Below, one piece after another: positions 8,124 to 16,721 of a DNA stretch of 33,731 bases (position 1 is its first letter; every line of letters starts with the position of its first letter). The notes under the pieces are model-generated. The model saw nothing but the letters and a program-made list of their open reading frames with translations. It made no database searches and was not told the DNA's origin. The position numbers and the translations under genes are program-made. Source of the DNA: Deltaproteobacteria bacterium (GTDB taxonomy: Bacteria; Desulfobacterota; BSN033; UBA1163); assembly GCA_018333535.1 (NCBI GenBank), contig JAGXTA010000124.1, forward strand, positions 1 through 33,731, given 5' to 3'.

Positions 8124-10295
8124 TTAGACTCGGATGGGGAGTTCGATGAGGAAGGTGGTGCCCCTGGGCTGATTGTCCCGGACACGGATATATCCGTTGT
8201 GGTCGGCAACGATGGCATTGACGATGGTCAATCCCAGTCCTGTTCCGCTCTTTTTTGTGGAATAGTAGGGTTCGAAGAGTTTTCCCTTTTCTTCTTCGGA
8301 AATCCCGCACCCGTCGTCGCTCACATCAAGGCGAACCATCTGGAGTTTTTCGTCATAACTTGTCCGGATTTTGATCTCTCCTTCCTTATCGATGGCGGCA
8401 AGGCTATTCTTGATGAGATTGATCATCACCCGCTTCATCTGATCCCGGTCGAGGTTAAGGATGGGAAGGTCGTTTGGGATAAAATTGAACCGGACATCCT
8501 TGTGGGCCTCCTTAAAGAGGACAAGGGTCTCCTGAACGATTTCGTTGAGACGATTCGGGGTGGGATTCGAAGCCGGCATTCGGGCAAAGTTGGAGAATTC
8601 GTTCACCATCCCCTTCAACTCTTCAACCTGCTTCACAATCGTCCGCGTGCATTCATCGAAGACGGTCCCATCCTGTTCGAGCTTCTCCAGGTATCGTTTA
8701 CGCAACCGCTGCGCAGAGAGCTGAATCGGGGTTAATGGATTTTTGATCTCATGCGCAATCCTCCGGGCCACTTCCCGCCACGCCGCTACCCTCTGGGCTT
8801 TCATCAGTTGAGTGAGATCATCGAAGACCGCCACAAAACCGAGCGGCCTTCCCTCTTCATCCTTCAGGGTCGCCAGATTAATCAGCAAGGAGAGCGATTT
8901 GCCCCCAACATGAACCGTCAGCTGCTTTTCAATCGAATCTCTCTGGGACAATTTCAGTTCGTTTGACAACTCTTCGATTCTCTCCACATACTCCTTTTCG
9001 AGCACCTCCGAGAACCCTCTTCCCAGAACAGACTCTCCTTTCACCTTCAGCATCTGCTCCGCAGAAGTGTTGATCGTGGTGATCATCCCCTGATCATCAA
9101 TGGAGATAACCCCCGCGGCCACATTCTTCAGGACGATCTCCATATATTTTTTCCGCTGTTCCAACTCGACACGGCTCACCTGAAGGTCCCCGGTCATCTG
9201 GTTGAAGGACTGCACGAGCCTCCCGATCTCATCGCCGGCCTTCATCTCGATTTTGAAGTTGAGGTCTCCTTCGGCGATCCGGTGGGTCGCCTCTGCCAGC
9301 TCCTTAATCGGAACAGTGATATCCCTGGCCATACGAATGCCGAACCAGATGGCCGAAAAGACGATGAGCAGGGTAACCATCAGAAGGGCCATCATATAAC
9401 TGAACTTGATCGGCTTTTTCAGAGCCTTCAACTGCTTGTAATCGACAGAGGCCTGGGAGATCTCGCGCATCTTTCCCGAAAGGCTCTTCGGCATGAAGTG
9501 AGAAGCCGCCACCACGCCGACCACTTCTCCTCGATTTGATGGATGGAAGACCGGAGCAACTCCTGTAATCATTTCTCCCTCTCCGACCGGCAGGGTCCTC
9601 GATATCTCCTTGCCTGAAAATCCCACCTCCAATAAGTCTTTCGGCGGAGAGAGGGAAATGGCTTTTAGCCCGGGTTCTTCCGCCCTGACGAAGCCTTCCC
9701 CTTCCTTAAAGAATAATCCAACGGCGCTCAAGTGATACTCCTGCCGCTTCGACTCAAGAGCTTCCTTCAGGGATGCCAGCCCGGGCTCTTTCTTTAAAAT
9801 ACCCTGCCTCGAGAGATGGAGGCCAATCTGCTTGGCTGAAGAGACGGTGTTGTTTGAGAAATCACGGTAATAGGTCTGCGCCACCTCCAGAGACCCCTGC
9901 AGAGACTGTTCGACCTGAGCCTTGAACCAGTGCTCAACACTGTTGGTGATAAATCCGACTGCCACGAAGAAGAGGAGAAAGGTGGGGACAAGGGTGAGGG
10001 TGATAAAGGCCACCACCAGTTTGGTCCTCAGTTTTGCTCCGAGGACTTCCCGTCTTCGTTCAAAGACCAGTTTGACCAGGTTTCGAATCACCAGAAAGAT
10101 CAGAAGGAGGATCAGGATGATGTTGATGTTGATGAGACTGAAGACGATGATATTGTTGGCGATCGGAATCTGCTCGGCCACCCGGGGAATCTTCATCTCA
10201 AGGGTGGTGAGGGCCACAATCACGATGGAGATGACGCCGATGATGATCAACTCGTTTCGTCGTCTTCTCTGGTCTGGAGAAAGTTCCTTTTTCAT
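8124..10295 (-). CDS. NtrY-like membrane sensor histidine kinase
   Basis: This 723-residue kinase has hydrophobic segments at about 16-32, 46-71, 93-118 and 299-321, a sensor region between the third and fourth, a HAMP domain at 318-375, a PAS domain at about 383-500, and a HisKA domain with the phosphoacceptor H515 in RRIAHEIKNPLTP. The ATPase domain has the N-box NLIKNSLAA (626-634) and G-boxes DDGCGIS and SGTGLGL. The arrangement matches NtrY, which normally phosphorylates NtrX to control nitrogen metabolism. No response regulator lies next to it: the downstream side is a miniature element and then the livK gene. It may signal to a distant regulator. Confidence 0.88.
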   Translation of the reverse strand: MKKELSPDQRRRRNELIIIGVISIVIVALTTLEMKIPRVAEQIPIANNIIVFSLININIILILLLIFLVIRNLVKLVFERRREVLGAKLRTKLVVAFITLTLVPTFLLFFVAVGFITNSVEHWFKAQVEQSLQGSLEVAQTYYRDFSNNTVSSAKQIGLHLSRQGILKKEPGLASLKEALESKRQEYHLSAVGLFFKEGEGFVRAEEPGLKAISLSPPKDLLEVGFSGKEISRTLPVGEGEMITGVAPVFHPSNRGEVVGVVAASHFMPKSLSGKMREISQASVDYKQLKALKKPIKFSYMMALLMVTLLIVFSAIWFGIRMARDITVPIKELAEATHRIAEGDLNFKIEMKAGDEIGRLVQSFNQMTGDLQVSRVELEQRKKYMEIVLKNVAAGVISIDDQGMITTINTSAEQMLKVKGESVLGRGFSEVLEKEYVERIEELSNELKLSQRDSIEKQLTVHVGGKSLSLLINLATLKDEEGRPLGFVAVFDDLTQLMKAQRVAAWREVARRIAHEIKNPLTPIQLSAQRLRKRYLEKLEQDGTVFDECTRTIVKQVEELKGMVNEFSNFARMPASNPTPNRLNEIVQETLVLFKEAHKDVRFNFIPNDLPILNLDRDQMKRVMINLIKNSLAAIDKEGEIKIRTSYDEKLQMVRLDVSDDGCGISEEEKGKLFEPYYSTKKSGTGLGLTIVNAIVADHNGYIRVRDNQPRGTTFLIELPIRV

Positions 10296-10352
10296 AATGT
10301 CTGAGGTGCGGGTTAAGGTTACGGCTACGAAGCCCGTTTGGATTGATAGTCA

Positions 10353-10533
10353 AACGGTTATAGGTGACGACGCTCGTATCGAAGCAAGAGACTTGAAATT
10401 AGAAGCTCGAGCATCCAGATTCTATTCACGAGTCTCGATACGAGCTTCGACAACGGCAAACGTCATTTTCAATTTAACGATACGGGCCCTGAACCTAATA
10501 TGGTACAGGGCGGGCCTCGTCACCCTTACCGTT
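10353..10533. repeat. Nested imperfect palindrome upstream of the NtrY-like gene
   Basis: Outer arms are AACGGTTATAGGTGACG (10353-10369) and CGTCACCCTTACCGTT (10518-10533). An inner pair, GCTCGTATCGA (10372-10382) and TCGATACGAGC (10435-10445), is a perfect 11-bp inverted repeat, and GCCCTG/CAGGGC forms another hairpin near 10487-10512. It may be a remnant of a miniature element. It lies between the 3' end of rnpB and the start of the kinase gene. Confidence 0.5.
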
Positions 10534-10563
10534 AAAATTTTATTGCTCTTACCTACAAAAAAG

Positions 10564-11039
10564 AGGGGGAAATTGAAGGGGACCGTAAGCCGAGTTCTGT
10601 ATTTCGATCCCGCCTGTCGGCGGGGCCGAAATGATGGCCATTTATCTGGGATCCTGATTGCTCAGGACCTCAAGCGACCTTACCCGTCCCGCCTTTACTC
10701 CGTTGAAGGAATAAATTTGAATGGGCTCTTCTTATCTCCCCGTATACGGGGAGAAACGGGACCTATTGGGTCTTGCTCCGGGTGGGGTTTACCAAGCCGC
10801 TCTGATCACTCAATGCGCTGGTGAGCTCTTACCTCGCCTTTTCACCCTTATCCCGTGAAATAATATTTCACAGGACGGTATCTTTTCTGTGGCACTTTCC
10901 TTACCCCATTTCTTTGGAAATGGGACCGTCCGCGTTACGGACCACCCTGCCCTGCGGAGCTCGGACTTTCCTCCCCCCGATCATCTCCCCTGACGGGCGA
11001 TGACGAGGAGCGGCCATCTCTCCCCCTTCAAATCCCCCC
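10564..11039 (-). ncRNA. rnpB: RNase P RNA, bacterial type A
   Basis: This is the catalytic RNA that trims the 5' leader of tRNAs. On the minus strand the conserved landmarks occur in order: GAGGAAAGTCCGAGCTCC, GGAAAGTGCCACAGAAA, GGTAAGAGCTCACC, GGTAAACCCCACCCGGAGCA, AGATAAATGGCCATC and, near the 3' end, ATACAGAACTCGGCTTACGG. The flanks GGGGGATTTGAAGGGG (5') and CCCCTTCAATTTCCCCC (3') pair as a long P1-like helix, followed by CTCTTTTTTG, which could end transcription. The exact ends are estimated from that pairing. It lies downstream of the RNase HI-family gene. Confidence 0.95.
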
Positions 11040-11116
11040 TTTCCTAAGATTTCTTGAAAACTTAAAAAAATCTCTGCAATCGTTTTTGGGAATCTGTGCA
11101 ATCAAGAGAGCTTATT

Positions 11117-11587
11117 TTATTTTTTTAGCTCTCTTTCTTTTTCCCTGACGATCCTCTTCTCAATGGCCAGATTGGCGAGAAGGTCAGCCTCTCGATTCTC
11201 TTCCCTCGGGATGGATTCGATTTCAAAGGAGTCAAACTCCTTGGTATCCTCCATCACCTTCCTGTGGAGGACTCTCAGGTGAGGCTCTTTCACACGATAG
11301 ACACCCTTGACCTGCCTTTCAACCAATTCCGAGTCCGTATAGATCCGGATCGATTCTCCCCCAAGTTTCCTGGCTTCCCGGATTCCTAAGAGAAGGGCTC
11401 CATATTCTGCTTCGTTATTGGTCTTATGCCCGAGAAACCATCCTTTTCCCGAGATCCTCTTTCCCTCTCGATCGGTGATACAAACGCCGGCGCCTGCCCT
11501 TCCCGGATTTCCCCTCGAGGCACCATCGATAAAGATGAGAAGTTCAAGACCTTTCTGGGTCGAAGACACCCCTTCCTTCTCCCTCAT
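11117..11587 (-). CDS. RNase HI family protein (RNA-DNA hybrid nuclease)
   Basis: This 156-residue protein has the four acidic catalytic residues of RNase H: D21 (FIDGASRGNPG), E61 (NNEAEYGALL), D85 (IYTDSELV) and D135 (NREADLLANLA). It should cut the RNA strand of RNA-DNA hybrids. The compact form without the basic protrusion resembles the RnhA-like proteins of Gram-positive bacteria and archaea more than E. coli RNase HI. The ATG overlaps the zinc-ribbon gene's stop (ATGA), so the two are cotranslated. Confidence 0.88.
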   Translation of the reverse strand: MREKEGVSSTQKGLELLIFIDGASRGNPGRAGAGVCITDREGKRISGKGWFLGHKTNNEAEYGALLLGIREARKLGGESIRIYTDSELVERQVKGVYRVKEPHLRVLHRKVMEDTKEFDSFEIESIPREENREADLLANLAIEKRIVREKERELKK

Positions 11588-12303
11588 TTTTTTTCTCCGT
11601 TTCCGTCCCAGTAGAGGATCCGATTACAATTGGGACACCGGATGAGGGAATTGTTCTTCTGAACTTCGATGAACATCTGGGGAGGAACATTCACAAAACA
11701 GCCCTGACAGGTCTCATTCCTAGCGCTCACCATTCCGATTCCCTGTCGTTTCTCCCTCAGCATATTATAAAGATTGAAGAGCTTCGATTCGACCTGTTTC
11801 GACAGGGTCTCTTTCCGCTCTAATTTCTCCTTCCAGAGGACCTCGCCCTGGCCCATCTTCTCCTGGATCCCCCTCTTCTCCGCTTCGACCTTCTCCAGCG
11901 TGATGGCGATCTCTTTCTCCCGTTTGGAGAGCTGTTTCTTGATCTCTTCGATTTCGTCCATGACGAGCAGGATCTCTTCTTCCACCCGGCCCACGGCCTC
12001 TTTGAAGGTTTCGATCTCAGTGAGAATGGCCTGATATTCCTTGTTGGTCTTCACCTCTGACATTCTTCCCTCTGACCGCTTGATTTTGTCCTGCTCTCCG
12101 ATGAGGTTTTTCTCCTTCTGTCTCCGCTCCTTCTCCAGCGATTCGAGTTTTTCCCTCTCCTTATGAATCCTCTCTTTTTCAAGTTTCTGTTTCTCATCCA
12201 ACTTCTTCATCTCTTTGGGATAACGGTCCCGTTCTTCCTCGATCGCCTTCAGGTCGAGATCAATCTTCTGGAGTTCCCAAAGAAGTTCTAGATGTTCCCT
12301 CAA
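11584..12303 (-). CDS. Coiled-coil C4-type zinc ribbon protein
   Basis: This 239-residue protein has a long charged coiled coil (about residues 8-180, rich in Glu/Lys heptads) and a C-terminal zinc ribbon with CQGC and CPNC pairs (about 198-227). It belongs to the zf-RING_7/DUF164 family, whose members have been linked to nucleic acid or secretion-partner binding without a settled function. The start is TTG, with AGGAGGGAGG upstream. It overlaps the RNase HI-family gene, and rnpB follows, an arrangement I recall from related bacteria. Confidence 0.85.
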   Translation of the reverse strand: MREHLELLWELQKIDLDLKAIEEERDRYPKEMKKLDEKQKLEKERIHKEREKLESLEKERRQKEKNLIGEQDKIKRSEGRMSEVKTNKEYQAILTEIETFKEAVGRVEEEILLVMDEIEEIKKQLSKREKEIAITLEKVEAEKRGIQEKMGQGEVLWKEKLERKETLSKQVESKLFNLYNMLREKRQGIGMVSARNETCQGCFVNVPPQMFIEVQKNNSLIRCPNCNRILYWDGNGEKK

Positions 12304-12332
12304 GGGCGGCCCTCCCTCCTGTCAATAGTTTT

Positions 12333-12432
12333 GTAATACTTAAGCTCTTTGAAAAAAGTTATCTCATTCCCCTTTTCATAACCCCCCTTCCCCCCTTATT
12401 TTAAGGGGGGAGAAAGGGGGGTTACTCTTCCC
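12333..12432. repeat. Partial copy of the livM-livG element family
   Basis: The left end (12333-12357) matches the 4514-4538 end at 21 of 25 positions, including TTTGAAAAAA. The GC-rich core that follows corresponds to the 4560-4630 core but is inverted, and no right end is found. Confidence 0.55.
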
Positions 12433-12439
12433 TTTACGC

Positions 12440-12473
12440 AAACAAAAAGAGCGCACCGGAGTGTGCACTCTTT
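12440..12473 (-). terminator. Rho-independent terminator after the tRNA gene
   Basis: On the minus strand AAAGAGTGCAC pairs with GTGCGCTCTTT (one wobble) around the loop ACTCCG, followed by TTTTTGTTT. It lies about 65 nt past the tRNA 3' end. Confidence 0.85.
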
Positions 12474-12537
12474 CTCTGTCCCTTGTGCCGGATTTTATCT
12501 CCAGGAAGCTGATGGAGATCACCCTCTCTCTTTCCAA

Positions 12538-12610
12538 TGGGCCCACCTGGGTTCGAACCAGGGACCTTCCGGTTATGAGCCGGTGGCTCTACCAACTGAG
12601 CTATGGGCCC
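12538..12610 (-). tRNA. tRNA with anticodon CAT (elongator Met, or Ile2)
   Basis: A 73-nt cloverleaf can be drawn: acceptor GGGCCCA with TGGGCCC, D-arm TAGCTCAGTTGGTAGAGC, anticodon stem CCGG/CCGG with loop CTCATAA (anticodon at 12575-12577), and T-arm CCTGGTTCGAACCCAGG. CCA is not encoded. A CAT anticodon is shared by elongator tRNA-Met and lysidine-modified tRNA-Ile2. The acceptor stem does not start with the mismatch of initiator tRNA, so it is not the initiator. I favour Met but cannot exclude Ile2. Confidence 0.93.
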
Positions 12611-12678
12611 TACGATCATTATATTCCATCCTCTCGGGGTGTCAACCCCTCATTAGTCATTAGTCGCATAGTCCATTA

Positions 12679-12885
12679 GTCTAATACTCCAATCGAGTGA
12701 AAATATTTTGACAAAATCCCCTCTAACTCCCCTTTGCCAAAGGGGAGGACTTATTATTATCCCCCTTTGGAAAAGGGGGAATAAGGGGGATTTTAATATA
12801 GGGTTTAACAAACCTTTAAATAGTCTCGCTATCATGTTTGTAGCTCAATCAAGCAATAATTTTTCACTCAATTGGGGTAATAGTC
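12679..12885. mobile_element. Dispersed miniature element, copy 1 (complete)
   Basis: The 25-nt ends at 12679-12703 and 12861-12885 are inverted repeats matching at about 20 positions, with the shared part GAGTGAAAA. The interior has two hairpins, CCCCTTTGCCAAAGGGG and CCCCCTTTGGAAAAGGGGG. The left 150 bp recur at about 90% identity at 33581-33731. It fills most of the gene-free stretch between the tRNA and rpoD; I see nothing else there. Confidence 0.7.
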
Positions 12886-12940
12886 AAAGACCATGAGACC
12901 ATCTGACAAAGGAACAACGAGACTGCTTTCTCCGAACTCA

Positions 12941-14665
12941 TCAGGCCTCAAGAAAACTCTTCAATTTCTTCGCCCGGCTGGGATGCCGGAGTTTCCGCAA
13001 TGCTTTGGCCTCAATCTGTCTGATTCTTTCCCGTGTCACCTCGAAATCCTGCCCCACCTCCTCGAGCGTGCGGTCGTACTTCTCTCCGATGCCGAATCTC
13101 ATCCTCAGGACCTTCTCCTCTCGGGCTGTAAGGGTTGCAAGAATCTTCCGGGTCTGCTCCGCCAGGTTGGTATTGATCACTGCCTCCATGGGAGAGGCAA
13201 TGGCCTTATCCTCGATGAAATCTCCCAGATGGCTGTCCTCTTCCTCTCCGATGGGGGTTTCCAGGGAGATGGGCTCCTTGGCAACTTTTAGCACCTTCCT
13301 TACTTTATCCAGGGACATCTCCATTTTGGCGGCAATCTCTTCCGGCGTGGGCTCCCGCCCGATCTCCTGAACAAGATACCTCGAGGTCCGGATTAGTTTA
13401 TTGATCGTCTCAATCATATGAACGGGGATGCGGATCGTCCGGGCCTGATCCGCAATGGCACGGGTGATGGCCTGGCGAATCCACCATGTCGCATAGGTGC
13501 TGAACTTATACCCCCGCTGGTATTCGAACTTGTCCACGGCCTTCATCAAACCAATATTCCCCTCCTGGATCAGGTCGAGAAACTGAAGTCCTCGATTCGT
13601 ATATTTCTTTGCGATGGAAACGACCAGCCTCAGATTCGCCTTCACCAGCTCGCCCTTGGCATCCCTGGCCTTTGTCTCTCCGACCACAATCGCCCTCACG
13701 GCGGATTTCAATTTCTGGACGGTTAAACCGCTCTCCGTTTCCACCCGGCTGATCTTCATCTGGCTGTGCTTTGCCAACCGGTCGATCCCCTGCAGATCGG
13801 CCTTGTTGAACCCTTGATCCCTGAGGAAAATTTTCGCTTTGGACTTTCTCGCCCTGATCTTCCTTAAAAGGTCTCGCGCTTCCCGGACAGAGACCCCTGT
13901 GTTGTTTTCGGCTTTTTTGATCTCATTCTCCGCCTTCTCCATCCGGAGGAGCAGCTGTTTCATTTTCTGAACAATCCGGTGGATCTGGGCGTCTCTCAAA
14001 TTGATCTCTTTGAGAAATTTGATAATCTCCTCCTGTTTTTTCTTCGCCTGAGCCTGAATCTTCTTCTTTGAAACCCTCTTCTTCAGCGTCCGCCGGATCG
14101 CCTCCTCATTGCGCCGGATGCGTTCGATCAGGTCCAAAATTCTTTTTTTCTGAAACTGCTCCTCTTCGGCGCTCGTCTCCTCTTCGTCAATCTCATTGGT
14201 CACTGCCCGGATCTCGATCTTTCCGGCTTTGATGGCGTTGCCCAGATTGAGGATCTCTTTGACGGCCATGGGGCAGGTCAACACAACGCTTAACACTTCC
14301 CCTTTGCCGTTCTCGATCCGCTTCGCAATCTCGACCTCGCCCTCACGGGTGAGAAGAGAGACCGATCCCATCTCACGGAGATACATCCGGACAGGATCCG
14401 TTGCCCTGCCGAAACCCTCCAGAACCGACTCCTCCTCATCCTCTTCTTTGTCCGGCATCTTCTCGGCCTCAACCTTCAGGCCCTGGAGGTCCTCTTCCAC
14501 ATCCAGATCCATCTCATCAAACATCATGAGGACATCGTCGATCTGATCGGAAGAGACGATCTCGTTCGTGGGGGTTTCGTTCGCCTCATTAAAATTGACA
14601 AACTCCTTCTCGCCCACCAGGGAAATCATCTCATCCATCTCTTTCGCCTTTGCTTCTATTCCCAT
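12941..14665 (-). CDS. rpoD: Housekeeping RNA polymerase sigma factor RpoD (sigma-70)
   Basis: This 574-residue primary sigma factor directs RNA polymerase to -10/-35 promoters. A diverged region 1.1 (ending near [10 protein letters not shown]) is followed by region 1.2 ([21 protein letters not shown]), a non-conserved Lys/Glu-rich insert, region 2 ([20 protein letters not shown], then [17 protein letters not shown] for -10 recognition), region 3 ([11 protein letters not shown]) and region 4 ([20 protein letters not shown], -35 recognition). It is complete. It follows dnaG after 10 bp, as in the classical macromolecular-synthesis operon. Confidence 0.97.
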   Translation of the reverse strand: MGIEAKAKEMDEMISLVGEKEFVNFNEANETPTNEIVSSDQIDDVLMMFDEMDLDVEEDLQGLKVEAEKMPDKEEDEEESVLEGFGRATDPVRMYLREMGSVSLLTREGEVEIAKRIENGKGEVLSVVLTCPMAVKEILNLGNAIKAGKIEIRAVTNEIDEEETSAEEEQFQKKRILDLIERIRRNEEAIRRTLKKRVSKKKIQAQAKKKQEEIIKFLKEINLRDAQIHRIVQKMKQLLLRMEKAENEIKKAENNTGVSVREARDLLRKIRARKSKAKIFLRDQGFNKADLQGIDRLAKHSQMKISRVETESGLTVQKLKSAVRAIVVGETKARDAKGELVKANLRLVVSIAKKYTNRGLQFLDLIQEGNIGLMKAVDKFEYQRGYKFSTYATWWIRQAITRAIADQARTIRIPVHMIETINKLIRTSRYLVQEIGREPTPEEIAAKMEMSLDKVRKVLKVAKEPISLETPIGEEEDSHLGDFIEDKAIASPMEAVINTNLAEQTRKILATLTAREEKVLRMRFGIGEKYDRTLEEVGQDFEVTRERIRQIEAKALRKLRHPSRAKKLKSFLEA

Positions 14666-14675
14666 CCATTGCCCC

Positions 14676-16499
14676 TTAGCTTTTTCGAAAACCGCCCTGC
14701 GAGGGCCCCTTCTTCCTCTTCGCCAATTCCTGCCGCTCCATCAAGAGGGCTTCGAGCCCTCCCCTTCCCGTCTGTCTCTCAGCTTCCTTAATCTTCCTGA
14801 GCAAATCGCTTTCATCCTTCTTCAATTTCCTTCTCCGAATCTTCTCAAGGCAGTCTTTTAAAATCCGTTCCCGTTGTTGCGACCCGACACCGGGTTGATC
14901 TCCTTCTATGCTGCTCTCCTGAAAAACGTATTCGCAGAGTTTTTCCTTCAGGCCCTCATCCATTCCTCCCAGGGCCTCTGTGAGGCTCAATGTCCCCTTC
15001 CTCTGAAACATCCCCATCAGTTCCTGGCCCAATCTCTTCAGGACAGGGCTCTCAAATTCATTTAGGATCCCTTCCTCTGAAATGGCCGGAATCAGGTCGG
15101 GGTGGTGGACCATAAGGCGAACCACCATCTCCTCTGATTTTGGCAAATCCTCTATGGGGGGTCTTTTTTTAAGGCCTTCTATGGGTCTGGTCCGTCCTGC
15201 AGGAGCGGACCGGATCATTTCATATAAGACCGACTCCTTAAGATCCAGCCTTTCAGCCAGAGCCCTCACGTAGAAGTCCTTCCGGATTTTTTCCGGAATT
15301 CTCTGGATCATGGCCATTCCTTCCTTCGCAATGCTCACCTTGCCGTCAATCGATTTCGGGTCATGGGCTTTCATCAACCAATCGAAATAATAATCGATGA
15401 GCGGAACGGCGATGGCCAGCCTCTCTTCAAAGCCTTTTAGATTGCCCTTTTTCAGAAAAGTGTCCGGATCTTCCCCTTTGGGAAGGAGGACGGCCTTGCC
15501 CGCCACCTCCTCTTCCAAAAAGAGAGGAAGGGTGCGAAGGGTGGCTTGAACTCCTGCTGGATCGGGGTCAAAGAGGGTGATTAAATTTTTCGTATATCGT
15601 TTCAGGGCCCTGATATGCTGGGTCGTCAGCGCGGTGCCAAGCGTAGCGATGCTGTGCTTCAATCCATACTGGTGGAGGGTCAGGAGATCGAAATAACCTT
15701 CGACGATGATCACCCCATCCCTCTCCGAGACATGACGCCTCGCCGCCTGGAGGCCATAGAGAACCTCTCCTTTGTGATAGACGCTCGATTCCGAAGAGTT
15801 GATATATTTAGGTTGACCTTCTCCAAGCGCCCGCCCTCCGAACCCCACGACCCGTTGATGGAGATCGAAGATCGGAAAAATGATCCTCTTTCGAAAAGCG
15901 TCATACCAGCCCTCCTTCTTCTTCGGAAGGATCAACCCCAATTCCCATGCCAGCTCCAGAGAAACCTTCTTTTCGGTCAGGTGCTGGACCAGTCCATCCC
16001 ATCGCTCGGGAGCAAAGCCCAACCGGTGTTCCTGAATGATCTGCTCGCTAACGCTCCTCTGAGAGAGATAGTTCCTCCCCGGCTCGCCCTCTCTCTTCCG
16101 GGTCAGGAGGTCATGGAAATAGTCCGATGCCAGCTGATTGATCCGGAAAAGGACCTCCCTCTTGGCCATCTCCTTCTTCTGAAGGGGGGAGGGTTCCAAT
16201 CGGGGAAGCTTTATCCCGTATCGCTTCGCTAATTCCTCGGCCGCCTCCGGAAACGAGAAATGGCCTGTCTTCATTAAAAAAGCGAAGACATCCCCTCCCT
16301 CTCCGCACCCGAAGCAGTGAAAGATCTGCTTCTCCTCGTTCACCATAAAAGAAGGCGTTTTCTCCGAATGGAATGGACATAATCCCTTATGGTTCCTTCC
16401 GGTTTTCTTCAGACTGACATAGTCTGAGACCACCTCCACGATGTTAGCGCGGTCCCTGATCTCTGAAATCTTCTCCTCTGAGAGAAATCCGCTTGCCAA
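14676..16499 (-). CDS. dnaG: DNA primase DnaG
   Basis: This 607-residue enzyme makes RNA primers at the replication fork. The N-terminal CHC2 zinc domain has C41, H44, C62 and C65 ([11 protein letters not shown] ... [11 protein letters not shown]). The catalytic Toprim core has EGYFD (267-271) and DPDPAG (311-316). The C-terminal part, less conserved, should bind the DnaB helicase. The length is normal. It lies between mutS2 and rpoD on the same strand. Confidence 0.96.
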   Translation of the reverse strand: MASGFLSEEKISEIRDRANIVEVVSDYVSLKKTGRNHKGLCPFHSEKTPSFMVNEEKQIFHCFGCGEGGDVFAFLMKTGHFSFPEAAEELAKRYGIKLPRLEPSPLQKKEMAKREVLFRINQLASDYFHDLLTRKREGEPGRNYLSQRSVSEQIIQEHRLGFAPERWDGLVQHLTEKKVSLELAWELGLILPKKKEGWYDAFRKRIIFPIFDLHQRVVGFGGRALGEGQPKYINSSESSVYHKGEVLYGLQAARRHVSERDGVIIVEGYFDLLTLHQYGLKHSIATLGTALTTQHIRALKRYTKNLITLFDPDPAGVQATLRTLPLFLEEEVAGKAVLLPKGEDPDTFLKKGNLKGFEERLAIAVPLIDYYFDWLMKAHDPKSIDGKVSIAKEGMAMIQRIPEKIRKDFYVRALAERLDLKESVLYEMIRSAPAGRTRPIEGLKKRPPIEDLPKSEEMVVRLMVHHPDLIPAISEEGILNEFESPVLKRLGQELMGMFQRKGTLSLTEALGGMDEGLKEKLCEYVFQESSIEGDQPGVGSQQRERILKDCLEKIRRRKLKKDESDLLRKIKEAERQTGRGGLEALLMERQELAKRKKGPSQGGFRKS

Positions 16500-16721
16500 A
16501 GACGCTCACCTCAACAGATTAAAAAACCCATATATCGAAACCGGGCGGGGGTGCTGGAGAACCCTTGCGGCGGCACCTTTTAAAGTTGGCTACATGCGTT
16601 TTTAGACAAAACCGGGGCTTCCCTTAAATTGAAACCCTTCGTAACCCTACCTTTTCGAAAAATCCGCAATTGCAAGGGTTTGGAAGTACCCCTGCCCGGG
16701 TTCGATATTGCAACATCAACG

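Noticed and set aside
9922-10824. 300-residue plus-strand frame
   Set aside because: It lies antisense to the kinase and runs on over the palindrome and rnpB; composition is Arg/Thr-rich and unlike a protein.
12434-12663. Several short open frames over the tRNA (PIAQLVE... and LGSNQGP... types)
   Set aside because: They are the well-known spurious translations of a tRNA gene and its complement.
16500-16721. Possible regulatory RNA or attenuator between mutS2 and dnaG
   Set aside because: Only a 9-bp inverted repeat (AACCCTTGC at 16560 and GCAAGGGTT at 16672) was found; no known riboswitch or leader is recognisable.
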